Source: Baylisascaris procyonis (Eukaryota; Nematoda; Chromadorea; Rhabditida; Ascarididae). Taken from it: DNA of 64,000 nucleotides. The DNA lies in contig JAZARR010000187.1 in NCBI GenBank assembly GCA_037389465.1, positions 3,224,001 through 3,288,000 of the forward strand. The letters run 5' to 3'. Below the pieces are notes generated by a model, which saw nothing but the letters and a program-made list of their open reading frames with translations, searched no databases and was not told the DNA's origin. Below, one piece after another: positions 49,701 to 60,956 of the stretch. Both the position numbers and the translations under genes were made by a program. The number at the start of each line of letters is the position of its first letter. Position 1 is the first letter of the stretch.

Positions 49701-51112
49701 TAACAATTGTGTACTCGAACGAAAAACTTTCACGTGTGGAAAAGTTTTAAACGATGTGCAAAAAAAAAAAAATCCTTTAAAAGCAAAGATTTATGATAGT
49801 GGAATTAAATCGAACTCATTTAACTTGCTATTCGAGGAATTTAATGATACATAGGCGTATGCAATAATTTACATATGACACAGACCAAGGAATCGACAAC
49901 TCCAAGGAGAAAACTTTTCAACTCGTTCAACTAGTTCGTCATCAAGTCATTGAGTGAGGATAGTTAAGAACTTGTTGAAATTAAACGGCAATAAGCAACA
50001 AACCTTCTATGTAGTAGTCGAAATAATAGCGGTGTACGTAACATAAAATATGTGCCTTATCTAGCACTTGCCAAAAAAAAATCATCGAGAATGACGATTA
50101 AATTGGTCCACGAAGATCACGACAGTGATAACTTAATGCGATAGATGAATGTAATAGGTATATAATTAATGCAAAAATCGTGGTCAATACGTAATGAGTG
50201 ATATTTATCAGCATTTAATATTTATGTACCATATTTTAGACGAATAATTAAAACCAGGAAATGCTCATTAGAGTGCAACGAAGTGCATCAGGAAACAGGT
50301 GATTAATATATGTGCCTGTAAAAATCTATAAGTTTTCTCAATAATCAATAATAGGCAATAGTTTTCCAACGAATACACAGCATTACTTATTTCAACGAAT
50401 TTAAGAAAACATTCGCATTACCTGCAGTAGGCATTCAATTTTAAATTTATTTGCATCTTAAATACTATTTTTAAGTTTTGAATCTTTCATTTCAAATAAT
50501 TTATCAAGTCGATATACCTTAATATAGGTATATTCCGGCAATCGCTGTACTTCATGTCATAGAATATTTTGCCAACGAACTGATACTCATATTCTATACA
50601 CTATAGTGAAAAAACTTATGAAAAACAAGAATTGATATGTGGATACATAAATTTATGAATTGCTAGAATATTTCTTAGTGATTTAGAAGATATTAGAAGC
50701 AATTAAGCGTATTATACTAGTAAACTTAGAGGAGATTCGATGATGGCTCAAAGCCTAACTAAGGAAATTTTTTTTTATTTTTTTTATTTTTATTTTTATT
50801 TTTTATTTTTTATTTTTTATTTTTTTTTTGCAGGCACTAACAATTCACGCTACTCTACCGATATTCTTTATTTTTACGCCAATTTTGCTTTATGTGGTAT
50901 ATCATGTTGGCGTAGCGCGTTATATGATCATCGAATATCTAATATTTTCAATTTTTGGCATGTTGCCGATTTTCAGCCCTATCGTTACGATTGTCTTCAT
51001 CAGACAATATAAGGACGCTTTACTGCATCAATTTCATTTAATTGTTTGCCCAACGTCAAAACATCAGAAGTCACCACCAAAAATTTTTTCAACGAGATCT
51101 GCAATTCTCTAA
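46745..51112 (+). CDS. Serpentine receptor of the Srd type (7TM chemoreceptor), complete, 329 aa; paralogue of the gene at 38961
   Basis: Four exons: 46745-46944, 47972-48206, 48696-48971 and 50834-51112 (stop TAA at 51110-51112), 990 nt, all in phase. Exon lengths 200/235/276/279 nearly match the upstream paralogue (197/235/276/276), and introns fall at the same places. The product begins MDEQSYDVIFRFIHYAEGLVG; RSLRTYRVLLFNSALTDL and QPR end exon 1; exon 2 has FGYRYYVLIRP; exon 3 has QYNLTDAVVYG and VRRHVYRLL; exon 4 has ALTIHATLPIFF, EYLIFSIFGMLP and a tail ending FSTRSAIL. The exon 3 donor is GTGACT, weaker than the GTGAGT of its paralogue. Intron 3 is long (about 1.86 kb). A poly(A) signal follows at 51128. 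A chemosensory role is inferred from the family. Confidence 0.85.
48597..48622 (-). other. C-rich tract (G-quadruplex pattern on minus strand)
   Basis: Runs of 4, 5 and 9 C with short spacers in intron 2 of the second Srd gene. It sits about 75-100 bp upstream of exon 3 and could affect splicing or folding. Confidence 0.45.
50767..50831 (+). repeat. T-rich (TTTTA)n tract before exon 4 acceptor
   Basis: A low-complexity T/TTTTA array runs directly into the TTTTGCAG acceptor of exon 4 of the second Srd gene. It is unusually long for a polypyrimidine tract and likely variable in length. Confidence 0.8.
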
Positions 51113-51127
51113 AATATGAAAATTTCC

Positions 51128-51133
51128 AATAAA
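51128..51133 (+). terminator. Poly(A) signal AATAAA
   Basis: Canonical hexamer 16 bp after the stop of the second Srd gene, the expected position for a nematode 3' end. Confidence 0.6.
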
Positions 51134-51382
51134 ATATAAAAATCTTTGCAACGAATCATTTATTGCTGTCCCGTATTTCCATCATGACACAAGAATGACT
51201 TCATTGTGCCACTAAATACATTGCAACATTTTTAACACATTGCAATTTTTTTTGGATGACGATTTATTGCGCTGAATCATTTTTAGCATTCAGGAGCTAT
51301 TTTTATTGCTGCAACATAGTAAAGATAAATTTTTTTTCTTGTTTATGGATATTTTGCTGCTGGTATTTGTATATCTCTTTTC

Positions 51383-51592
51383 TTGAACGACCGACCGGTT
51401 ATGCAAATGCTCGAAAAAAATGTAGTAACTAGAAAAATTTTGCAAATCAATACGTGATGGAGCAAAAATAACGTTAGAAAAAACGAGTATTTACATTTGG
51501 GAACAATTCTAGTATATATGCAAATTTGCAAAAGCGATAAGAGAACTCCAAACATCGAGCTCATTTATGAAACCGGTCGGTTGCAAGTCGTG
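51383..51592. mobile_element. Short inverted-repeat element (MITE-like), about 0.2 kb
   Basis: The left end (CGACCGACCGGTT followed by ATGCAAATGCTCGA) is matched in inverse orientation at the right end (TCGAGCTCATTTATGAAACCGGTCGGTTG read on plus, broken here as TCGAGCTCATTTATG and AAACCGGTCGGTTG). About 30 bp pair with roughly 80% agreement. The interior has no coding potential. No clear target duplication was found. Confidence 0.4.
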
Positions 51593-51670
51593 GGCTGAAA
51601 GTTCGTTCTGTTAACTTGCTGAAGGGCAGAATTTCTACACGATAAGATTTTTTTTCGGCAAGTGAAAATC

Positions 51671-51747
51671 TTATCCGCAGACCGGATTGGAAACTCTATC
51701 CAGAAGTTTCCGGATAGACGGCTTTACCACTAAATTACTGTGAATAA
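51671..51747 (-). pseudogene. tRNA-like pseudogene
   Basis: On the minus strand: TTATTC can pair with GGATAA as an acceptor stem; AATTTAGTGGTAAAGC resembles a D-arm/box A; CTATCC and GGATAG form a clean 6-bp anticodon stem; and GTTTCCAATCC is a degraded box B. Length is 77 nt. The altered D- and T-arms argue against function. Confidence 0.35.
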
Positions 51748-52317
51748 TCACAGACGGTTCAGCTGTGCACATATTGTAAGAATCTCAACGAGTATCAAGT
51801 GTATATCATCAAAACGCATATCGTCAAACAATAGTTAACAGTTAGATTTGTAATGAATTATGGCTGATTTAAAAAGAATATCTCAACCATACTATATGAA
51901 ATAATTTTGCACGTATATATGTTATCACTTATGGTGATGATCATCGAAAACGGAACTAAACAAACGAATCATTCAACAGTGCATTATGATATGGAATAAA
52001 TTGTTTCACTATGAGTATTTGTGAATTGAAATTCGTCGACAAATCGATAAACAAGAAGATGAACTAGACAACGAGACGATATATGCGTATAGACATGACA
52101 ACGCCATAATGTTCACTAATGAAAGTTAACAAAAGTATGGTGCATATTGGTTGCACTAAATCTTTTTGACTAGATTATTTAGCTTATTTAGATCGTTGGT
52201 TTATATCGTCATGTTTAGATCAACATCACTTCTGTATTTTCAACGAAGGGCTGCTCCGATAGTGGCGAACAAAATATGCTGATTAAGGACATAGCAATTG
52301 AATAGAGATCAAACAAA

Positions 52318-52432
52318 TTACGGTAGGCCGGCCATATTGCACGCGAAGTTGACAAAGGTGGAGCGCCAGAATACTACACTGCTACCCAAGAGGTCGAAAA
52401 AGACTCAGAGGAATGTTAACACGCAGAATATT
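52318..52432 (+). mobile_element. Degenerate RTE reverse-transcriptase C-terminal relic
   Basis: One frame reads CTRS, stop, QRWSARILHCYPRGRKRLRG, matching the RTE C-terminal pattern (domain phrase RW..RI.EW.PR.GKR.RGRP seen in the better copy at 42583). It contains an internal stop and has lost the surrounding sequence. It is far more decayed than the other copy. Confidence 0.4.
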
Positions 52433-53852
52433 TACAGCACACATCAATATTTATAGTGATGGGCGCTAATATTTAGAGCACACGCTCATATATACACCAT
52501 TTATAACAATTTGGATAATTTTTCAATAATTTTTGCAATTCCTGAATTTGAAAGAATAGAGAACTTACTTGAGAGCATAAAGTTCATTCTTCAAAAATTC
52601 TCTGACAATCGAATACGAAAAGATCCCTGCATATGAGAAAGGAATGAGATCTAATATTAAAGTGGAACAACGAGAGACTAAGAAATGCTCCTTGATCTCC
52701 TATTTGATCAAACGTTTGTAAGTCCACTTGTTTAGAATATCTCTGAAGAATGCGACGTGTAATATTGCTTAAATTTTTACAATTATATGCTTAGGTTGCT
52801 CTATGTTACGGTCAGTTATTTTAATGCGGCCAAGATTTCGAGAAAAACCATTCTTAAACATCCAATTTGAATTTTATATATCGCATCAATTTATGTATTC
52901 ATATAAATATTCAATTCAACATAACTCGTTGACTAATGTAAAATTGATCGATTAAACCACTATCGTATTTTACTACTTCTATATGGGGATTCTTTAATTA
53001 GTCGATTGAAGAGATTTGTTGACAAAAAAGTCAACCTCAATAGTATCACTCAATAAAAGCACATTTGACAAATCTCGAAACAAAAACTCGTCGTTATTGC
53101 TTGGAGAAAATAGAACGTTACGCAATGCTAAGTTGTGATGAAAGATTTTAAGCATTTATGGTACTTCGTCCATAATGAATTAATCGAAATATTACAGTCA
53201 TTAAAACTACTCGATCGAGCTCAGTAAAGCGCTCTTGAGAAGCTGTACAACGTGCAGTTCTATGAAAGAAATTGGGGTGAATATAATAATCGGCGCTTTT
53301 GTCAAGAGGCGCTTTTGTCATAATATAAAGCGAAAACTATGGATCCTAGATATGATTACGCGTGTTGCCCATTGAAAACCAAACCTTCGGCATATTTAGT
53401 GTCGAACTCTGCTCGACAATATGTTGTATATGATCAACCTGCATTCTCTAATAATTGTCGATTTTGCAGTGATAATATCTCGATATTGGTGATGCAAAGT
53501 CGCATATAGCACCAGTCTGCTTGAAACGCCTTCCTAGCAGTTCAATGCGATAGGTGCGGGTTTCGGAGATATGAATGGAAAAGCTTGAGGAAGAGGGAAA
53601 TATGATCGAAATGTTGTGGTTGAAGTAGAAACTTGTAATGTGGAGTACATACTGGAGTGGGATTACTCTGTTGCTTTGAAGCCTCCTTATAAAATGTTTT
53701 GGTGTATAAATCTCACCAAAATGTATGCCTGCGGATATAAGAGTGGAGTCGCATATGCAAATTGCATAACAATACTGTAACGCCTTTATATGACATCTTT
53801 ATCATTTCTTGTACTTCGGCTTTATCGCTTATCATATATCAATACAGAAAAG
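52433..53852. other. Intergenic, no feature recognised
   Basis: AT-rich sequence between the retroelement relic and the 3' end of the minus-strand homeobox gene. Confidence 0.4.
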
Positions 53853-56800
53853 TTAAGTATTAGTTAGTGCACGAATAGAACAAAATTGACTGATCGGTGC
53901 AGCCGTCTCGGCGGTTTTCTGCTCAACTGTACCACTTGTGATGCTTTGATTAAGTCCATTCCCAATTTGTCGATTGCTCCTTTCGGCTTTTCTCCATTTA
54001 GCGCGTCGATTTTGAAACCAAACCTATAAGAAAACTTTGAAAAAGAAAATAAATCGTAAAAGGTAAGAAAAAATTTTTAGAAGAATATTGACTCCGAATA
54101 AAATGGTAATCATTACCATCTAATTCGGCATTGCTCTAATAAACTTTGGGATATATCTTAACCTACATATATGATTTCGATAGAAATTTCAAAAAATATG
54201 AAATGGTTTCTGCGTAAAGTAGCATAGAAAATTTGGTACTCTACCCGACTTAAAATTTATGCGATCATATCTCATCAAACGGCAAAAAACTCTGCAACAA
54301 CCTACAACATTGGAAAACTATTAGTTGCAATGAATGTGAAAATCATTGGCTTCTACAGTTGAAAAGCTTGGAAAATACGTTATGAAATAGGCAAAATCGA
54401 CTCATTAATAGTCGACTCCAATGAACTCAGATCTCAGTAGAGCCTAAAAGTTAGGCTTTATTATCGACTCCACAAAAAAAAGTTGAATTTGTGACTTTGA
54501 TTAAGGTGTCCACTCATCAAATCAAATTCACAACTGATTCCGATTCGCTTCATTCTAAATTCTCTTCGAGGATTTCAAAAGAGTAAGCGTTGTTAATGTC
54601 ATTGGCTAAAGAATAATGGAAGAAAAGTTTCGATGGAATCTTGAGATATGCGACAACCAATGAGGTGAACCGAGTAGACCACAATACCGAACTAAATCGC
54701 ATAAAAGCTTTATCGACGACAATAAGCTTTTTCTTACAGTTTGTACTTACATCCGGTGAAGAAAATCCTTTCGCTGTGCCAATTTTTCCAACGTTATAAA
54801 GGTATGAAGATGAAAATAGATACCTGTATCCTTGCTTCGGTTAATTGAATCTTTAATGCAAGTTCTTCACGAGCGAATACGTCCGGATAGTGTGAACGTT
54901 GGAAAGCGGTTTCAAGTTCATCGAGCTGAAATATTTTCAAGATTTTAATCAATGAATTGTAGATGAGAATAATAGGCTCTAAGTCCGAATTGATTCTGAT
55001 GAATTTTCTAAAACTAATGAGAGAGAATGGAAAGGAAGGAGGAAGTATTCTTTCTCACCTGATAAAACTGTCAAATTAAATAATTACTCTTACTAATTGA
55101 TAAAATTTAACCCCGTCGAACTAATTCAATCAATTGAAATTTACCAACAATGAGTGGTATTAGTATGATTTGCACATTGTTCGGCCTACCGTCAATTGAG
55201 CGTGCATCAAATCGGAGAATGAAAGCGTGCAAAATTTGCTGGATAATCGAATTTTTTTCGAGGATCACAATCTAAATCGAGTTATGGCATCCGCTCATGC
55301 GACGCAATTGCTTTATTCACTTTATTTAATCCTCTCCTCACTAAATTCAATCATTCCAATTTATTTTCCTCTTCAGCTTCTTCTTCTTCTAGTTCTTCAC
55401 AAAGAAATTTACTCTCCATTAAAATTCTCTCATAAATCAATCCTACCTTTAAACTATTTTCGTATTACCATTTTCGAATAGAGGCTTCTCACTTCCTATA
55501 ATAGGCCTCTTTAGGAAGTAGTGAAATTGATGAGTCCCTTCTCACATTTCCTAATCGCCCCCTCTTCCCCAGCTCACATAATGTATTGCTTTTATATTTG
55601 CATACGATACGAAATGCACGACCTACTTCTACAATTTTATGATAGGCGCAATTCAGATATACATTTTGGAATTTAAGAGTCGAGAATATGAATATTGCAC
55701 TTTTCGCGCAAATCACAATAAAAATATAGTTTTTTCTTCCTCTTTTATATCATATAAGTTTCACAATTTTCTTTTTTACTTCATAGTGTTCCATAGACCT
55801 TTCCATGCAACATCAATTTTTTATCACCCCAAAAGTTGTCATATTCGGTAGTTTCTAATTAGTTTTCCTAAAAAAAAAAACTTCGGAAAGTTTTCAAATG
55901 GCTTTTTGGCAATTTTATACCGCATATAGGTATTTCTCACCCTTGAAGCAATATATTAAGTAGAATTTGAAATAAATAGTGAAGTTTGTAAAGTTTCTGC
56001 TTTGCGGCATAATGCTGTTCTGTGCTGAAGTTGATCCACTCATAGATAGCGAGCACTTCAGCAATGTTCAACGAATCGGCCTTGAAGGGTTTGTGCGGGA
56101 TAAATCCACCACGTTTCATTTAAAAAAAAAAATGTTTTACGCACTTTCGCAACTTCACATCTACAAAGCCTTTGATGGTAACATGACATCAGCACGTATC
56201 TGTACATGTCTGTGTGCTTGTATGTCTGTCTGATGGTTTCGACACGACAGCCAGTTTATCGAGTATTTGCGTTTCAAATATATGGGTTCGCTCTGCAACT
56301 ACATTCAGGCCAGTACCACTTTTCTGTATACCTTCACCTGGCAGCTGTAGTGTTCTTTATTTGTGTTCTAAATGAAGATGATTCAGTTCAGTTTAATTCA
56401 CTGTAGTTTAGCTGAATTCAATTCATTTCAAGTCGATTTAATTCAATTCGATTCAATTCAATTCAGTTCAACTAAGTGAATCGTGAGTTGGGGAACTTTA
56501 TTACAACATTGTACGTTATAGGATGACCCTCAATTTTTTCTGATCGATAAGCTTCAGAAAGAGTTACAGACGTTGAAGAATGTCAAAAATGTTACATGAT
56601 TTGACATCGTTTCGGCTTTCATTCAGCACATTTTCTTCCATTTCATATCACTTTCTCGCCTCACAAACGAATTACAAGAAGACAATATCTTTTTGCACGA
56701 AATTTAGACATATAAATATAGTAAAAATAAAAATAAGAAATCATCATCTATTCTACTATTTGTTTACAAATCTAATTGATCAAGTAAGCAGGATGCAAAA

Positions 56801-58354
56801 TCCAATATAAACTATTTCGTCTGATGCGCTTACTTTTTCATTGCATGAAATCGTCGAGTTCTAAAATGCCAAAGAAACGCTTTTTTCTCTACGGTAATTA
56901 CCATCAAGAATAGCAGCATCACTCGAGTTTTGATGGACATTCCATCGGGCCTTTCGGTTGCGATCCTGCCCAACAATCCAGTTAGTCAGCTTCCGGACCT
57001 AATAGCGCAGCGAAAGAATTCGAACGCACCAATTCCGGAATTTTTGTAATTTCCAGAACTCATCTCGGAATAAAGGGAGGCGCAATTTTTTTTTTTTTTT
57101 TTTGCTCAGCTGCATCGCAATATGCACTTTATGTTGAATATTTTTCGCAAAAACTTATAGAAGTAACTATACATATGATTGCGCGTAGATATTAAGATCA
57201 AATAAACATATACACGTGCATAGCTGCCACACACATATACATTGTACTTTTATTGATTTGTTGTAAAAAACGTATCAAAATTGCACATTGCGCATTTTTA
57301 TAAACTTCAAATTTTGTAAAAAGTTCGCATCTCAAAATTCATAAAATTTATAATAAAAATGCATGAAAAAATCGTTTAGCAAACTTAATCTTTCACAAGC
57401 TGTGCTATATGAATGAATTTAGAGGCGCTAAAACCTTTGATGAAAGGATAAGAACTCGACATGTCGCGCTAAGTAATTCGATTTGGCGGCATTAGAGAAG
57501 CAACTCTTGATTTGCGATGAGCCGAATCACATCTATGTTATGGAGGCACGATGAAATTTACTGTTACTGCACAACTCTAAATCTTTTGGCCACTCAAATG
57601 CAAAAGGTGACAACAACCTGAGGTTCGAGCTAAGGTGACAACAAATCCGGACCACTAATGAAAGTATGGTCATCAAGCAAATTATCGCAGTTGATGAATG
57701 CTTTAACTCAGATGGAAAAATAATAAAAGGTGAAAATAATTAAAGAACGCTAAGTGAAGCAGTGCATATACAAGGAATTAGAGATGTCAATTTGACGCGA
57801 CCTATTTGAATTGCTACTTAGTAAGGGCGGTAATTTGCTCATATTTGAATTCTTGTCCAATTAGGTCAGAGATTATACGTAATGCAGATTGTGCAAATGC
57901 CCTGCAATAAGTCAAGATGGCTCGCCTCCGGGAAAAAATCATAGCCGAAACTGCAGAGGCAAGATATGTTAGAATATTTCGCTTCCTTCAAAAATTTCAG
58001 CCCCGAAACAGTTTCTGAACTCATAGGCCTAAGCTAGCCGGTAAATGCGATCAATGCTGATGGAAAAGCTCTTCCGTAGAATATTATTCAAATTTTTGCA
58101 ACGATGAAATAAAGACGAGTAAATTGAAACATTTCTGAGACAACGAAATAAATTCTAGAAATTATTTTTGCATGGGGATGCAACTCTCGAAACGAACAAT
58201 AAAATATAGAGATAAGTGACGCTAACTTGATGTGCACTAAATGTTGTTCTATTCCTGCGTTGTTTTCTTCGTGAGGTATTCTCATCGATAGCCGATGAGA
58301 GAGTATTCCCATAGATGAGTGAACTGCTTTGATGACAAAGAGCCATTGCATCAT
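53853..58354 (-). CDS. Paired-like (PRD-LIKE, Q50) homeobox transcription factor
   Basis: Three exons on the minus strand: 58227-58354, 54824-54925 and 53853-54023 (TAA at 53853-53855). From the ATG at 58344-58346 the product is 130 aa; the homeodomain fills about residues 31-90. It reads [15 protein letters not shown] at the exon 1 end, [20 protein letters not shown] in exon 2 and, after a junction between homeodomain positions 46 and 47, [16 protein letters not shown] in exon 3. F8, L16, F20, W48, F49, N51 and R53 are present; position 50 is Gln, as in paired-like factors. The 46/47 intron is a common position in this class. The sequence resembles aristaless, Drgx and related factors; I cannot pick one. 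The C-terminus is short and shows no OAR motif. Intron 1 is about 3.3 kb. Such factors usually specify neuron types. A phase-1 junction at 58354 (weak GTTGAAG acceptor) would link to an upstream exon. Confidence 0.85.
56378..56475 (+). repeat. Degenerate (ATTCA)n repeat
   Basis: Repeated ATTCA/ATTCG/GTTCA pentamers in the large first intron of the homeobox gene. Confidence 0.7.
57088..57105. repeat. Poly-T tract in homeobox intron 1
   Basis: About 18 consecutive T residues; low-complexity only. Confidence 0.8.
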
Positions 58355-59403
58355 CTTCAACACAATATAAGAATTAGTCTTTTCCAGCGGGTATTGTAAT
58401 CTTCCCAATAAAGGCAAAACAGTTATCTTTATACCTGTCTTTGTAACAAAGAGCAGCACCTCCTATACACTTGTATATATGAAGTTTTTCCTGCATTGAT
58501 TACGTTTGCAGAGTGAGTGAGTTGATAATAGAAGAAATGAAGAAGAAGGCCGAGGCAATTTGTGCGTGTAGTAGATAAAATATATTGAAGAAATATTAAA
58601 GGTAGTGTTTGAAAAATAAAATAAAAATTTGAAAATTTTAAAACACACTATTATTTGAACAAGATTTACCACAAGAAATAAGCTAATGTATGGGTTATTC
58701 ATTTCAATATTTTATATTTGCAATTTTTATGCATTTCTTCGCTCATCTATCGCTTATAAAATCCATTATGGCTTCTCAGAGACAATCTAAAAGGTGTTTA
58801 AAAATTCTTCAAAAAAAGCGCTTACGTGGATATCATAACATTTTTTAAATCTTACATCGATAGAGCCTTGCAATTGGAATAGCTTTGCTTTCTTTTTATT
58901 GTTTAATCATCAGTATATTTTATTATTTAATTCGATATTATTTAGAATAATTTAGTTCACAAAGTTTCCTTTATTCCGCTCGTGTTTTCGTCTCTTTAAT
59001 GAGGCTAGCAACTATTGCTCAAAATTTACTTCATTTTACATTTTAATCTGATTGCCAAAAAAGTGTGAACGAATTGCTAATGAATCTATATCTCATCAAT
59101 ATCTTTGCATCATTCGTTGTTTTATGATGATGTTGAAAAATTTTTGAAAAAAAATCAATGCAAAAGAACAATAAAATTCCATGAAAGTTAATGATAAGTA
59201 AAACATTTGTTTAGTAATTCTCATATATCATTGAAAGATAATTTAATCTTAGAAAGTTTATCTTAGGCATACCCTCAATGACCACTTTTATAAATGTTTG
59301 TAAGAAATGATTTATAATAAATTTATAAGAAATGATTTAATAGCACCGAATCGAACTGAACTCAATTAACTGGAGAATTAAAAAACGAATTTCAAACACT
59401 TAC

Positions 59404-59481
59404 AGTATGCCGAATGCCTTGTTGAGTTGTGTTCGGTTGTTGTGGTTGTTGCGCTACTAGAGACGGCAATATTTAACGTTG
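59404..59481 (-). CDS. Possible upstream exon of the homeobox gene (Ser/Thr-rich)
   Basis: A 78-nt segment flanked by a good acceptor (ATATTACAG) and a perfect donor (GTAAGT) on the minus strand. In the frame that joins in phase to 58354 it encodes TLNIAVSSSATTTTTEHNST then RHSAY. Another frame gives a Gln/Pro-rich reading but has an early stop. Low-complexity Ser/Thr runs are common in N-termini of transcription factors. The link is uncertain because the downstream acceptor is poor, and the exon bearing the start codon was not found. Confidence 0.4.
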
Positions 59482-60441
59482 CTGTAATATAAGCATTTAT
59501 GAAATATTTTATATGCGATCAAGTTACTGGAATATAAAATTAGTATATCTTACTTATACGAATCCCTCTACTTGACGATAAAAATCCCATAAACTGCGGC
59601 AAGGTATCACTAAATATGGCTCATATTCAATAAGGCGATCAAAAATTTTCATATTACAGATCACTAGAGTCAACTCGAAAAGGAGCCTCTCGGCTTAACG
59701 GTTTGCAATTGTCCTGCAATCTGGAAAATTTCGCAACATCTTAGAAATGTTTGCATTTTTTGCAACACCTCACCGGGATGTTTTTACTGATTAGTTTATG
59801 CAATTAGAGAAATGTAAGTGCTTTCAATGAATACGAATATGCAATCGGTTGATAGTCATAGAGAAAGGAACGCCACTTGCACTTGATTGGCAAGACGAGA
59901 GTCAAAATCATCTACGCCAAATGGCCATTTATTTATGATTAAGACGACTGAAACATGTAACCACGAATTATCTTTTTTTGATTTCGACCCGTAAAAAGTG
60001 TTAGGGATCGAAGCTTCTCAAAGTAAACACCAAAAAACTCCTCCTTCACTCTTGAAGATCGTAACATGTCGATAACACTTTTTCATGCTTGTTGCCTACT
60101 TCGATATCCTCCAATGAACTATTTTTGAAATTTTCGGGTATTAGATGGCCCCTAAAATTTCCAGTCGAGTGCATAAATATTCTAGCATTCGACCCGATTT
60201 CCACTGAAATAATTTCGAGGATGGCAATACTCGATCCATTCGGCCATAATTTTTGTGCAAGGGGCTACCCGCTCAAATCAAGGGAGTGTATGCCTATTAT
60301 GTTAGTTTATAGCGCCCCAATTTATTGGCGTATATATTATCATTAAAATTATCCATTGAATATTTTCCCGTAGGGTTTCTGTGATATAAGGAAATAGGAA
60401 ACCTGGTTCAAAAGTATGTAGGTCATTGTGTGATAATGAAT

Positions 60442-60540
60442 GAAGTGGTGGCAACATCGTTGGCCAAGCGGTAGATGGTGAGGTACCGAACGGATAACCA
60501 GGGAACATCATTACTTCTGAGAGAACGAATTCTCACACCG
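60442..60540 (+). pseudogene. Weak tRNA-like sequence (box A only convincing)
   Basis: TGGCCAAGCGG at 60461-60471 is a good box A of the Leu/Ser tRNA style. The would-be box B (GAGAACGAATTCTC) is poor, and no clean cloverleaf forms. Possibly a SINE head. Confidence 0.2.
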
Positions 60541-60887
60541 TTTACAACAACAAATCTTGAAAAGTTCGATACTGTATGAATATAGCATAACTCCGAACAA
60601 AGATCTCGTGTATATAATATCATATTCAAAGATATCAGAGAGCAAAAATAACTTTTAAGCGGTGATTTTCCAGTTAGAATAGATAGGTTTCAGATAAGCA
60701 ATTATTGCCGCATTTATTATATATATGTAATGAGCCTTACTGGAACTCAATATCCATATATCGCTAGCATTAAAAAATTTCCATTCGTTAAGCAATAGAC
60801 AATTGTATTGATGCACAAAATCTTCCTTATTCTTCCGAAAATTGTTACTGGGAAAAATATTAAAAAAGGAAGTTGGGAAGGAAACAC

Positions 60888-60889
<2 letters not shown>

Positions 60890-60952
<63 letters not shown>
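60890..60952. repeat. (TA)n microsatellite, about 62 bp
   Basis: Uninterrupted TA dinucleotides; open frames crossing it on both strands are artefacts. Confidence 0.95.

Positions 60953-60956
<4 letters not shown>

Noticed and set aside
55937..56119. Minus-strand frame [15 protein letters not shown]...
   Set aside because: Open for 60 codons but with no donor or acceptor that joins in phase to the homeobox exons.
56887..57080. Minus-strand reading with [15 protein letters not shown] and a possible 40-nt intron before [14 protein letters not shown]
   Set aside because: It looks protein-like but needs an unusually short intron and has no joinable partner; it lies in the homeobox intron on the same strand.
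57901..58020. Plus-strand frame [21 protein letters not shown]
   Set aside because: Only 34 codons, within the homeobox intron, with no supporting splice structure.
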